DNA from: Streptomyces sp. 6-11-2
Lineage (GTDB): Bacteria > Actinomycetota > Actinomycetes > Streptomycetales > Streptomycetaceae
DNA: 64,000 nucleotides
Assembly: GCF_006540305.1 (NCBI RefSeq)
Contig: NZ_BJOR01000001.1
Coordinates: forward strand, 3,534,001-3,598,000
Direction: 5' to 3'
Made by a program: the position numbers and the translations under genes. This document shows positions 55,036 through 63,589 of the stretch, piece after piece. The number at the start of each line of letters is the position of its first letter. Positions within the stretch are counted from its first letter, which is position 1. Under the pieces are notes generated by a model, which saw nothing but the letters and a program-made list of their open reading frames with translations, was not told the origin of the DNA and made no database searches.

Positions 55036-57135
55036 TCAGTTCTCGGGGGCGTGCTGGCGGTGGACGTAGCGGGCTTTGGTGCCCTCCCCGATGCGGACGG
55101 CGGTGCCGTCCTGCGTCCATGTCTTGAGCCAGCCGACGACCGTCTGACGGGTCGTGCCGTGAGTGTCGGCGAGCGCGCGGGCGATCGCGGATGCTCCGGT
55201 GCCCTCTGTACCGGCGGCGAGCAGCAGCGCCAACGCGTCCTGTTGCGCCGGGCTGTCCTGCTCGCCCCGTAGCGCCGACAGGTTCAGCCCGCCCGAAGCG
55301 GGCGGTGGTCCGTCGTTCGTGGGGGTGTGCGGGTCGGGGGCGGTGCCGAACTGGGCGTCGATCTGTGCCCGGAACTGGCGCAGCATCTCGTCTTCCGGCG
55401 AGTCCTGATTGCTCTCCTGGCCGCTGAGCGCCGAAAGCTTCAGCCCCCCTCCAGCCGACCCGGTGTCGCTGCTGTCGTCGGGGGTGTGCTTGCGCATCCA
55501 GGCGGTGCGGTCGGCGTCCCAGCGTCGGGCGTAGGCGGGTCCGGCGGCCTTGGCGGACACGTCGTCCAGCACAGGGTGCCGGTCGGAGGTGGCGGCGATG
55601 ATCTCCCGGATCTGGTTGGGCAGGATCCGCCATGCCTTGAACAGCGCGGCCGGGGACTCCGGGGTGCCCATGAACCCCGCACCCTTGTAGGGGGCTTGGT
55701 CGACGCGCAGGCCGCGGGAGCCGGGGAACATCTTGGACAGGTCCATGCCCTCGGTCTCACCGCCGGTGAGGGCGACGCGGACCTTGGCTTCGCGGCGGAT
55801 CATCAGGTTGCTCAGCACGCTGCCGGTGGCGCCAAGGGCGGTGAGGACGGTGCGGATGCCCATGGCGCGGGCGATCCGGATCACTTCCAGGATCTTCTCC
55901 GCGAGCTTGCGCATCTGACGGTCGGGGCTGGCCAGGATCTCCGCGCCCTCATCGATGACCAGCATGATCTGCGGAATCTTGGCGCTGATGGGCAGCAGGT
56001 CGGTGTTGGCCTTGGCCAGCACGTCCTGGTAGCCCATCTTGCGCTGCTTGGCGACCCTGACGGCTGCCTCGAGCATCGCCACGGCCTCGTCGTGCGTTCC
56101 CGCGAGCCAGTCCACGCCGGGCCGAACCGGCTTGCCGTCCTCCGCCTTCAACTCACCGTTGAGGGCGGGCAGGACCCAGGGCAGGCCGGCGCTGCCGGCG
56201 TTGAGGTCGATCACCCACGTCAGCATGTCCTCGGCGCGGGCGAACCCGGCGAGGATCGAGTGGACCAGGTTCGTCTTACCGGAGCCGGTGGGGCCGACGA
56301 TGAGCGCGCACTGCTCACGCAGATAGGCCCGGATCTCCTCGGCGTTGGTCCGGTAGCCCCACGGGATGCCGGTGTGCAGGGAGAGCGGCCCGTAGTCGGC
56401 CGGGTAGGTCCGCTCCTGCTCCAGCACGTTGACCGTGGTCACGTCGATGATGACCCGGCCCTGGTGGATGCCGGGGGAGGCGGTGGCGGTGCAGCCGTGC
56501 GGCAGCCGCGCATCCGCCGACAGGCGGCCCGACTCGCCCGCGATCTTGTTCCAGGTGGCGCCGCCCGGCGGGAGTTCGGCATCGATGGAGTACCCGGTAC
56601 CGGTCTCCCACTTCTCCACCCCGACCACGCGCACGGTGATGCTGCACACGCGCTGGATGCGGTCGATCCACTCCGCGGCGATCGCTCGCCTCTCGGCGGA
56701 CAGCTCCGCGGCGATCTGCCGCTGCTCGGCTGCGATGGCCTCCTCCTCCCGCGCCTCTTCGTAGAGGGCGGTGGAGCGGGCGGCGGCGCCGATGCCGACA
56801 CCGATGGTGGCGAGGGATCCGAGGGCGGCCCAGGTCAGGGGGCCGTGGGTCATGGCCCAGGTGGTCCAGCCGGCGCCGACGAGCCAGGAGGCGGCGCGGG
56901 TGGCCAGGGTGCGGCCGGCGTGGCGCACCCTCAGTCCGGCGACGGTGTGGCCCAGGGCGCCGGCCGCGCCGACGGCGAGGGCCCAGCCGGGGGGCATGGC
57001 GGTTGCGGCGCCGGTGGTGGCGACGGCGAAGGCTCCGGTGGTGGCGGACAGGGCGCCGGTCACGGGTCCGTGACCGGCGGCCCAGTCCAGCACCGGGCCA
57101 CTACCGCTGTGGTGTTTGGCGGTGGCGGTGCTCAT
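55036..57135 (-). CDS. traB: TraB, FtsK-like DNA translocase
   Basis: A 699-residue hexameric motor that moves double-stranded DNA between mycelia. N-terminal membrane helices lie in about residues 25-120, then a charged coil (EEAIAAEQRQIAAELSAERR). Walker A is GPTGSGKT (281-288) and Walker B MLVIDEG (391-397). A C-terminal winged helix (about 635-699, with ASAIARALADTHGTTRQTVV) would read the octamer repeats just after its stop. The upstream gene ends one base before its ATG, so both are in one operon. Confidence 0.93.
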   Translation of the reverse strand: MSTATAKHHSGSGPVLDWAAGHGPVTGALSATTGAFAVATTGAATAMPPGWALAVGAAGALGHTVAGLRVRHAGRTLATRAASWLVGAGWTTWAMTHGPLTWAALGSLATIGVGIGAAARSTALYEEAREEEAIAAEQRQIAAELSAERRAIAAEWIDRIQRVCSITVRVVGVEKWETGTGYSIDAELPPGGATWNKIAGESGRLSADARLPHGCTATASPGIHQGRVIIDVTTVNVLEQERTYPADYGPLSLHTGIPWGYRTNAEEIRAYLREQCALIVGPTGSGKTNLVHSILAGFARAEDMLTWVIDLNAGSAGLPWVLPALNGELKAEDGKPVRPGVDWLAGTHDEAVAMLEAAVRVAKQRKMGYQDVLAKANTDLLPISAKIPQIMLVIDEGAEILASPDRQMRKLAEKILEVIRIARAMGIRTVLTALGATGSVLSNLMIRREAKVRVALTGGETEGMDLSKMFPGSRGLRVDQAPYKGAGFMGTPESPAALFKAWRILPNQIREIIAATSDRHPVLDDVSAKAAGPAYARRWDADRTAWMRKHTPDDSSDTGSAGGGLKLSALSGQESNQDSPEDEMLRQFRAQIDAQFGTAPDPHTPTNDGPPPASGGLNLSALRGEQDSPAQQDALALLLAAGTEGTGASAIARALADTHGTTRQTVVGWLKTWTQDGTAVRIGEGTKARYVHRQHAPEN

Positions 57136-57136
57136 C

Positions 57137-58714
57137 TCAGACGTTCCAGCCCTTCTCGGCCTCGTGGCCGTTGCGGGGGTCCTCGTGGCGGGCGATGTCC
57201 TGCTCGTGGGCCTGCCGGAACAGCGGGCCCATGTCCTCCGCGACGGCGACGGCGCTCATCAGGGCGCCGAAGATGTCGTTGAAGCCGTCCGCGACTTCCT
57301 TCTCCAGCGGGAACTCACTGTCGGAGCGCTCGGCGAGGATCTTCATCACGTTGGCCACGCTGGTCAGCGCGGCCGGCAGCCCCTCGACCATGGCCAGGAT
57401 CTCCATGGCGTTCTCGGGGTCGTACTGGTTGGCGGCCTGCTCCATCTCGGCCGCGACCTCTTCGAACCGGAAACCGGACACGTGCTCTCCTTCACTCACT
57501 TCGGGTGTGGTGGGGACCTTGGCTGCGGGCCGCTCGACGCCGTCCGTGATGCCGTCCGTGCCGTCCTCGCCGGCTTCGGCGTCGGCGGCGGCTTCCTGCT
57601 CGCGCAGGTTCTTGCGGGTGGCTTCGTCCCGTCCGGCGCGCTGCTCGGCCGCCGTGCGGGCCAGACGTCGGTAGAGGCGGCGGCCGGGGTACATCAGCGA
57701 CGGGATATCGAACTTGCGTCCGATCGGGGTGGTGATGAGCCCGAGCAGGCCGACGGGGAGGGCGAGCAGGGCGGCGAGCAGGCGGCGGCCGTGGAAGCGG
57801 GCCGCGGACCTGCGCAGCGCCTGCCGGGCCGCCTTACGGGCCGGGGCCTTACGAATCGCGGCACGCTGCGCCGCGATGGTGCCGCCGGTCTTGGCGTCGC
57901 GCTTGGCCCGGTTCTTGGCGACCGTGAGATCCCGCGCGGCACGAGCCTTGCGGGCGGCAGCGCCGAACAGGCTGCTCCCGCTGTTCCCGCGCTTGCCGAA
58001 CCGGCTGTTGCCGGCTGTGGCTTTGGCGTTACGGCGGGCGTCGGCGACCGCGCGGCGGGCCGCCGTGGTGTGGGCCCGCTTGTCGGCACGAGACCCGGCC
58101 GCGGCCTGCTGCGACGCTCGCAGAGCCTTTATCTGATCGGCCCGACCAGCGGCCTTTCCCGCGCTGCCGGCCGCGTGCTTGGACACGCCATGACTTGCCT
58201 TGCCGTGGGTCTTTCCACCGGTGGCGGTGCTGCCGTGGCGTGCGGCCGGGCCGGTGCTGCGGCGGTGCTGGCCCGGCACACTGCCGGACCGGCCAGCACC
58301 GCTACGACCAGCGCGGGAGGCTCCTGAACGGCTGCCGCCGCCGCGCGTTCCACCTGTCCCCGTCCTGCCCCGACGTAGGCCAGCGCTATGGGCAGCGCTG
58401 CGGCCGGCGGCGCGTGCGGCGGCCCGTCGTGCCTCGCGGCGTGGGTTGGGCTTGCGGGAGCGGGCGGCGGCGAACGTGCCCAGGACCACGGCGCCGGTGG
58501 CGGCGACCACGGCGGCGATCGGGCCGCCGGCCAGGGAGGCGGCGGCGACCGCTCCGACGGTGCTGTTCGCCCCGGTCAGGGCGAGGGGGACGACCGGCCA
58601 GCCGCCGGGGGTGTGTTCCACCTCCTTCACGTCCTTGCCCGCGGCGGGCGTGGGGTCGGGCGGCGGGGTGAGGGCAGCCTCAACGGCTACCGGCTCGGTG
58701 CTGAGTTCCGTCAT
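57137..58714 (-). CDS. Very basic membrane protein of the transfer operon
   Basis: A 525-residue protein with two hydrophobic segments near the N-terminus (TVGAVAAASLAGGPIAAVVA). A long Arg/Lys/Gly/Ala/Ser-rich middle of over 200 residues follows, then another hydrophobic stretch and an acidic helical C-terminus. The net charge of the middle is extreme, which suggests it binds DNA or peptidoglycan. It may be an Spd-type protein for intramycelial spread; this is inferred from place. It sits directly before traB. Confidence 0.7.
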   Translation of the reverse strand: MTELSTEPVAVEAALTPPPDPTPAAGKDVKEVEHTPGGWPVVPLALTGANSTVGAVAAASLAGGPIAAVVAATGAVVLGTFAAARSRKPNPRREARRAAARAAGRSAAHSAGLRRGRTGTGGTRGGGSRSGASRAGRSGAGRSGSVPGQHRRSTGPAARHGSTATGGKTHGKASHGVSKHAAGSAGKAAGRADQIKALRASQQAAAGSRADKRAHTTAARRAVADARRNAKATAGNSRFGKRGNSGSSLFGAAARKARAARDLTVAKNRAKRDAKTGGTIAAQRAAIRKAPARKAARQALRRSAARFHGRRLLAALLALPVGLLGLITTPIGRKFDIPSLMYPGRRLYRRLARTAAEQRAGRDEATRKNLREQEAAADAEAGEDGTDGITDGVERPAAKVPTTPEVSEGEHVSGFRFEEVAAEMEQAANQYDPENAMEILAMVEGLPAALTSVANVMKILAERSDSEFPLEKEVADGFNDIFGALMSAVAVAEDMGPLFRQAHEQDIARHEDPRNGHEAEKGWNV

Positions 58715-58791
58715 GCTGTGAGCACTCCTTCAGTGGAGTAGGGCCCGGCCGGTAGCTGTGGAAGGTGGCTGGTCGGGCCTGCCAACAGGGC

Positions 58792-59133
58792 TTATGCGGT
58801 GCGCTGTTCTTCGGGGTAGGCGCAGGGGGCGCACATGCCAAGCGAGGGCGGGATGACGTATCCGGCATCGCGCCCGCACTGGGGGCACCTGCGCCGCGCG
58901 GCGTTCGCCTTGGCCAGAGCCGCCCACTTCGCAGGCGTCATCGGCCGCACAGGCTTGGCGGCATCGACGCGGTAGAGGTAGGCGACCAGCGGACCGCGGC
59001 GCCGCCGCGGACGCTCCAACTGGGCTGCCACGTCCTGCCCGCCGGGCCGCAGCCCGAGGGCACGCAGTTGGCGGACCGTGGCCAGCCCCTTTGGGGCGAG
59101 CCGCCACCGGAAGACGGGGACGGTGGCCATCAT
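58792..59133 (-). CDS. RRQRL-type zinc-binding protein
   Basis: A 113-residue protein typical of AICEs. The N-terminal half has GLATVRQLRALGLRPGGQD, which corresponds to the RRQRL motif region, and the C-terminal half has a zinc ribbon CPQCG and CAPC. Function unknown; the zinc ribbon suggests nucleic acid or protein binding. Its start overlaps the DUF2637 stop by four bases. Confidence 0.85.
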   Translation of the reverse strand: MMATVPVFRWRLAPKGLATVRQLRALGLRPGGQDVAAQLERPRRRRGPLVAYLYRVDAAKPVRPMTPAKWAALAKANAARRRCPQCGRDAGYVIPPSLGMCAPCAYPEEQRTA

Positions 59134-60137
59134 CGGCTCGCGATGGCCAACTCAGCGCCGCCTGAACTGGGGTCGCGGTATTCGGCGTAGCGGGCGGAGA
59201 CCCAGCCCACCGACCAGCCGCACAGTTCCGCCGCTGCCCGCACCGCCAGACCCTCGACGAACGCGGCGTGCACGACCGCACGGGCCCGGTCCTCGGTCAG
59301 CTTCTCCGTGGCGGGACCGGCGGACAGCAGAGCGGCGCGATCACGCGCGGCCCGCTCCTCCCGCTCCACTCGTTCACGGCGTTCACGCTCAACGCGCTCT
59401 CGCTGCTCCCGCGCGACGCGTTCGGCAGCCTCCCGCTCGCGGCGTTCACGCTCGCGTTGGAGCTGTTCACGCTCCCGCTCGCGGCGTTCACGCTCCTCCC
59501 GCTCCGTGCGCTCGCGGGCCTGCTCACGCTCGCGTTCCTCACGGCGTGCGAGCTCTTCCCGCTCGGCCTGTTCACGAGCCATGCGGGCCTCGTGCTCACG
59601 CTGTTCACGGGCCAAAGCGGCGGCGTGCTCGCGCTCCTCCCGCGCCCGCCGCGCGGCGTCCTCACGCCGCTCAGCCACCGCGCGCTCGCGCGCTTCCCGC
59701 TCAGTCCGCTGCTTCTCCTCCAGCGCGTTCACCGCCTTGGCGATGGCACGCCGGTAGGCGAGCCCGGTTTCCGCAGTGACGATCAGCAGCAGCGGCGCCA
59801 CAGCGTGCACAGCCACGCCCACCAGGTCGTTCTTCAGCGCGGAGTCGGCGACATTGAGGGCGAGGGTCATGCAACCGGTCATCCACCGCAGCGCGACGGG
59901 CCACCGGCCGCCGTTGCCCCCGAGCCGGGCGAGCACCGCATCCAGACGGACCACGATGACCACCGCGGCATCCACCACCAGAGGCAGGATGGGGGCGGTC
60001 CAGTGCCACCGATCGGGGGTGTGAGCGGCTGCGAGCGGGGTGACGGTGAGAATCGAATACAGCATCGCGCCCGCCACGATCAGCCACGTGCCGGCCGACA
60101 GCGCACGCTCCGCTGAACGGATCTGATCGGTGTTCAC
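59130..60137 (-). CDS. DUF2637 membrane protein with long charged coiled coil
   Basis: A 335-residue protein of the DUF2637 family common in actinomycete mobile elements. Four membrane helices fill the first 130 residues. Then about 140 residues are almost entirely Arg, Glu and Ala in repeats such as EREREQARERTEREERERRE, a single long helix. The C-terminus is a helix-turn-helix-like end (AAAELCGWSVGWVSARYAEY). I use the GTG at 60137, which overlaps DUF6303. Related to spread proteins (SpdA-like) by context. Confidence 0.87.
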   Translation of the reverse strand: MNTDQIRSAERALSAGTWLIVAGAMLYSILTVTPLAAAHTPDRWHWTAPILPLVVDAAVVIVVRLDAVLARLGGNGGRWPVALRWMTGCMTLALNVADSALKNDLVGVAVHAVAPLLLIVTAETGLAYRRAIAKAVNALEEKQRTEREARERAVAERREDAARRAREEREHAAALAREQREHEARMAREQAEREELARREEREREQARERTEREERERREREREQLQRERERREREAAERVAREQRERVERERRERVEREERAARDRAALLSAGPATEKLTEDRARAVVHAAFVEGLAVRAAAELCGWSVGWVSARYAEYRDPSSGGAELAIASR

Positions 60138-60415
60138 GAGCCCACCCCCGCCCGTGAACGCACCCGCACCGCGGCGATCAGAACGACCGGGGAGGCGGGG
60201 TCGTCGGGGTTCTCGCTGTCCTCCGTCCACGTCCACTCAGCGCCCGGCACCGGCTCGAAACCGAGCACGCTGAACGCTTCCGCGCGTTCCGTGAACGTCG
60301 GCACCGCGGGGCCAAAGCCGTACTCCGGCCACCGCTCCGGGGTGTTCAGCAGCACCACGTACAGGCGCCACCGACCCCGACGCATCGACATCTGCGCCGT
60401 GAACTCCCGCGCCAT
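60134..60415 (-). CDS. DUF6303 protein
   Basis: A 93-residue soluble protein with FTAQMSMRRGRWRLYVVLL at the start and a C-terminal PVVLIAAVRVRS. It fits the DUF6303 family, found with DUF6284 and DUF2637 in Streptomyces AICEs. No activity is known. Its ATG shares one base with the DUF6284 stop, and its end overlaps DUF2637. Confidence 0.82.
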   Translation of the reverse strand: MAREFTAQMSMRRGRWRLYVVLLNTPERWPEYGFGPAVPTFTERAEAFSVLGFEPVPGAEWTWTEDSENPDDPASPVVLIAAVRVRSRAGVGS

Positions 60416-60672
60416 CAGGCAGCCTCCCCCGAGGCGACGCGGTTGGCCAGAGCCGCCCGCTCCGCGAGCACCTTGTGGTGGGCTCGCCGTACGCGCCGCT
60501 GGTCCAGCTCCGTCGGCGTCCGGTCCAGCAGCGCGATCCGAACGTCCAGCTCCTCAAGCTCCGCCGCGATGAGCGGAGACTCCCGCTCGATCGCGTCCAG
60601 CTCCGCATCCGTCGGCTCCAGCCAGCCTGCGAACGCGGTAACAACTTCCTGAACAGTGACGATGTGGTCCAT
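60415..60672 (-). CDS. DUF6284 protein
   Basis: An 85-residue helical protein starting MDHIVTVQEVVTAF, with LDAIERESPLIAAELEELDV and TELDQRRVRRAHHKVL. It matches DUF6284 as I know it from AICEs. The fold looks like a helical hairpin. It is the first gene of the minus-strand transfer operon, so the promoter should lie between 60673 and 61196. Confidence 0.82.
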   Translation of the reverse strand: MDHIVTVQEVVTAFAGWLEPTDAELDAIERESPLIAAELEELDVRIALLDRTPTELDQRRVRRAHHKVLAERAALANRVASGEAA

Positions 60673-61196
60673 TGGGTCGTGTTCCTCTCGAAGGGTGAAC
60701 GGCCCGAACAGCGGCTCCGGTGTTCCAGCACCGGAGCCGCGCGCCGTTGTGGTGGGACCTCTCGCAGTGCACGAGCGGCCACGGACACCCGGCACGAGAC
60801 GCCGCCTACGGCGCTGGTGTCGGGGACCGTGAGCACTGGTGCTCGGCGCGGGCTCGGACGGCCCGCGAAAGGTTCTGCGCAGTCAAATCAAGCGACGCCG
60901 GAACCGCACCCTCGGGGCGGTTCCGGGCAGGTCACCCGGCCCGACATGGGAGGTCGGGGTGGTGACCCGCACCCAGCGACCGCACGTGTTCATGCGGCTG
61001 GGTCGGCACTCTGTTGAGTTCTTCGTAGCGCTCGCTCCGGGCCGTGCATCCGGGCGCTGTTCGTGCAGGTCAAATGACCCCCGACAAGCGACCTAGGTCG
61101 CTCGTCGTTGATGTGAAAGCTACCTAGGTCGCTTCTGGATCGTCAAGCGTTCGTGCGATCTGATTGGAAACGACCTAGGTCAGGTACGCTTTCGGA
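60673..61196. promoter_or_regulatory. Divergent control region of the AICE
   Basis: This 524-base gap lies between the transfer operon (minus) and the GntR gene (plus). No gene is supported. It holds three GACCTAGGT operators at its right end, and GGTCACC (60930-60936) paired with GGTGACC (60961-60967). One CGACAAGC lies at 61082-61089, the same octamer as the putative TRS. Confidence 0.65.
61089..61182. promoter_or_regulatory. Three GACCTAGGT operators before the GntR gene
   Basis: CGACCTAGGTCG at 61089-61100 is a perfect 12-base palindrome. CTACCTAGGTCG (61120-61131) and CGACCTAGGTCA (61171-61182) each have one change. The starts are 31 and 51 bases apart, close to three and five helical turns. 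They lie just upstream of a GntR-family gene, so they are the likely binding sites of its product. Confidence 0.85.
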
Positions 61197-61580
61197 GTGG
61201 ACTCACAGCCGAAGAGGAAGCCCAGCGCTCGCGAAATCGCCGGCAGGATCAGAGACGAGATCGCCGCTGGGACGTTCGGCCCTGGGGACCGCCTCCCGGG
61301 GGCTCGGGCCTACGCGAAGAAGCTTGGCGTGGCCTTGATGACCGTGCAGAACGCCTACACGCAGCTCCAGGAAGACGGATTGGTGGAAGGCGTCTCCGGG
61401 AGCGGCACCTACGTCCGCGACCCTGCCCCAGGTGAGCAGGGGCCCCGCGAGGCTGCTCAGCGCCTGAGTGAACTGCAAGCCGAAGTTGCGCGCGTCTCGG
61501 CCGAACTCGCGGGCCTTGTCGAGCGCGTCAAGCAGCTTGAGACCGTCGTGGCCCCCACTGAGGGGAAGCCCGGCGTCTAG
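61197..61580 (+). CDS. GntR-family regulator of the AICE
   Basis: A 127-residue GntR-type protein: winged helix about residues 10-78 (REIAGRIRDEIAAGTFGPGD and VALMTVQNAYTQLQEDGLVE). A coiled coil (AAQRLSELQAEVARVSAELA) takes the place of the usual effector domain. It resembles the short KorSA-type repressors that keep AICEs silent. No ribosome site precedes the GTG at 61197, so translation may be leaderless. The three operators upstream suggest autoregulation and control of the transfer operon. Confidence 0.88.
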   Translation: MDSQPKRKPSAREIAGRIRDEIAAGTFGPGDRLPGARAYAKKLGVALMTVQNAYTQLQEDGLVEGVSGSGTYVRDPAPGEQGPREAAQRLSELQAEVARVSAELAGLVERVKQLETVVAPTEGKPGV

Positions 61581-61624
61581 CGTCCCTCGCGGTGCGTTCG
61601 TCGTCATGCTCTAAGCGTGTCCCG

Positions 61625-61662
61625 GCAGGGGCGGCGGGAGTACGTACTCCCGCCGCCCCTGC
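61625..61662. terminator. Perfect 38-base palindrome after the GntR gene
   Basis: The sequence 61625-61662 equals its own complement (arms begin GCAGGGGCGGCGGGAGTAC) with no loop bases. It lies 45 bases beyond the GntR stop and before the aminotransferase gene. It probably ends transcription in both directions; a protein-binding role is possible. Confidence 0.75.
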
Positions 61663-61733
61663 ACCGAACTAAACCGAACTTTGGCTGTTTCACTGGGTGT
61701 TGGCGGGGCGTCAGCGACTGCAAGACTGGCCGC

Positions 61734-62519
61734 ATGGCTGAACTGAACGGACACCCCGTCACCCTCGACGAACTCCAGAGCCTCGCCCTCACGAACTATG
61801 GGCACTTCACGTCCATGCGCATGGAAGACGGCACCATCCGGGGCCTATCGCTTCACCTGGACCGACTGGTGCGCGACTGCCGAATCGTCTTCGGCGTCCA
61901 GTTGGACCGCGAGCAGACGCTGAGCTACATCCGTAAGGCGGCCGACGGCGTCACCGGTGTCGCGGGTCTCCGCGTTACAGTCTTTGATCCCGCGATCGAT
62001 ATGGGACGCCCCAGCGACGCCAAGGACCCTCACGTTCTGGTGAACTTGCGGCCGGCGGGTGCCATGCCCCCTCCACCGCTTACCGCCAAGTCCTACACCT
62101 TCACTCGCGACAGCGCGGAGGTGAAGCACATTGGCCTCCACTCGCAGCTCCGGATTCGGCGTGATGCCCAGCTCGCCGGATTCGACGATGCGGTGTTCGT
62201 CGAGCCGGACGGTCGTGTCTCCGAGGGTGGAACTTGGAATCTCGGTTTCGTCGACCAGGACGGGACGGTTATTTGGCCTGATGCCCCCGTGCTCCCCGGT
62301 ACGACGATGCTCTTGCTTCAGAGCCTTGGCACACCGAAGCAGATCACTGCCCCGGTCCGTATCGACGACGTCCCGAACATGGCTGCCGCATTTGCCACGA
62401 ACACGACGATTGGTGTGCGTTCCGTGAGCGCGCTCGATGACGTGCAGTTTCCGCAGGACCACCCCGTGCTCGATGCACTGCGTGACGGCTACGCCGGGAT
62501 TCCCGGCGATCGCCTGTAG
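61734..62519 (+). CDS. Class IV PLP aminotransferase-fold protein
   Basis: A 261-residue protein with the class IV fold seen in branched-chain aminotransferases and aminodeoxychorismate lyase. The PLP lysine candidate is in VKHIGLHSQL, the cofactor-contact region is RVSEGGTWNLGF, and LPGTTMLLLQ follows. It is shorter at the N-terminus than standard enzymes, which start with a longer beta domain. Substrate unknown. It is followed 50 bases later by the HTH-FGE gene on the same strand. Confidence 0.82.
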   Translation: MAELNGHPVTLDELQSLALTNYGHFTSMRMEDGTIRGLSLHLDRLVRDCRIVFGVQLDREQTLSYIRKAADGVTGVAGLRVTVFDPAIDMGRPSDAKDPHVLVNLRPAGAMPPPPLTAKSYTFTRDSAEVKHIGLHSQLRIRRDAQLAGFDDAVFVEPDGRVSEGGTWNLGFVDQDGTVIWPDAPVLPGTTMLLLQSLGTPKQITAPVRIDDVPNMAAAFATNTTIGVRSVSALDDVQFPQDHPVLDALRDGYAGIPGDRL

Positions 62520-62569
62520 ACGCGTGCCGCCGCCACTCCCAGGGCGGAGATTTACGACAGAGGTAGCCC

Positions 62570-63508
62570 ATGCCACTCGTTACGAAATGGACCGGACGTG
62601 AAGTTAAGGCACTGCGTGAAGCCGTACGGATGAGCCTCATGGAGTTCGCTGAGAAGCTCGGGGTGTCCGATCGCATCGTCTCCCGGTGGGAGGCAGACGG
62701 CGAGCAAGCCACCCTGCGCATGGTGAATCAAGCGGCCTTGGACACTCTGCTCGCCAAAGCTGACCAGGATGCTCAGGGCCGCTTTGTCGGTATCCTTGCG
62801 GCGGACGACATTCCTACTCAAGCGGTCATCGAACCTCATGAAGATCAGACGAGTAGCGGCGAATACGTGAAGCACCCCGGTGACGGAAAGCTCATGGCGC
62901 ACATCCCGGAAGGGATCTTCCTGTCTGGGGAGGACGACGAACCGGTGTGGGTGGATGAATTCCACATCGACACCTTTCCTACGACCAACGCCGACTATGC
63001 GCGGTTCTGCGCAGCCACCCGGCATCCGATGCCTGAGCACTGGCAGAATGGTCGGTGTCCGCGTGAGCTGTACGACCATCCCGTTGTGCACGTAACGTGG
63101 CGAGACGCGAACGCGTACGCGACGTGGGCAGGGAAGTCGCTGCCGATAGCCGAGCAGTGGGAGAAGGCCGCGCGCGGAACCTCCGGTCGTACCTTCCCGT
63201 GGGGCGACCAAAAGACGGCCGCGAAGTGCAACGTCCGAGAGACCGGAGTGGAACGTACGACATCCGTCTCTCGATACCACAGCGGCGTTTCGCCCTACGG
63301 GGTCTACGACATGGTGGGCAACGTGTGGGAATGGCTAGCAACGCCAACCACGCCAGGGCGGTACGAACTGCGAGGTAGCGCCTTCACGAGCCCCCTGTTC
63401 CGGGGAGCACCCGCCGTGCCCAACGACGCCAGCGACACGATGCACGACGATGACACCGGGTTCCGCTGTGTGGCAACGCCTGAGCAGATGACTCCTCGGA
63501 AGGCGTGA
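62570..63508 (+). CDS. HTH protein fused to an FGE-like (SUMF1) domain
   Basis: A 312-residue fusion. Residues 5-65 form an Xre-type helix-turn-helix (LREAVRMSLMEFAEKLGVSD). From about residue 105 the formylglycine-generating-enzyme fold follows (IPEGIFLSGEDDEPVWVDEF, WRDANAYATWAGKSLPIAEQ, FPWGD, YDMVGNVWEW, DTGFRCV). The copper-binding Cys pair of FGE, expected after an RGGSF-like motif, is replaced by LRGSAFTSPLFRG, so FGE activity is unlikely. It may sense a ligand with its FGE fold and act on DNA. AGGTAG precedes the ATG. Confidence 0.85.
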   Translation: MPLVTKWTGREVKALREAVRMSLMEFAEKLGVSDRIVSRWEADGEQATLRMVNQAALDTLLAKADQDAQGRFVGILAADDIPTQAVIEPHEDQTSSGEYVKHPGDGKLMAHIPEGIFLSGEDDEPVWVDEFHIDTFPTTNADYARFCAATRHPMPEHWQNGRCPRELYDHPVVHVTWRDANAYATWAGKSLPIAEQWEKAARGTSGRTFPWGDQKTAAKCNVRETGVERTTSVSRYHSGVSPYGVYDMVGNVWEWLATPTTPGRYELRGSAFTSPLFRGAPAVPNDASDTMHDDDTGFRCVATPEQMTPRKA

Positions 63509-63567
63509 CGGGAAGGGCTCATTGCAGGCCCCATGGGCCATTAGTGGAAGGCTTCCAGATGACCGCT

Positions 63568-63589
63568 GCTGCCTACACTCCTAGGCAGC
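63568..63589. terminator. Hairpin between the HTH-FGE and DUF4411 genes
   Basis: GCTGCCTA (63568-63575) and TAGGCAGC (63582-63589) form an 8-bp stem. It overlaps the stop codon of the convergent DUF4411 gene. Confidence 0.5.
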
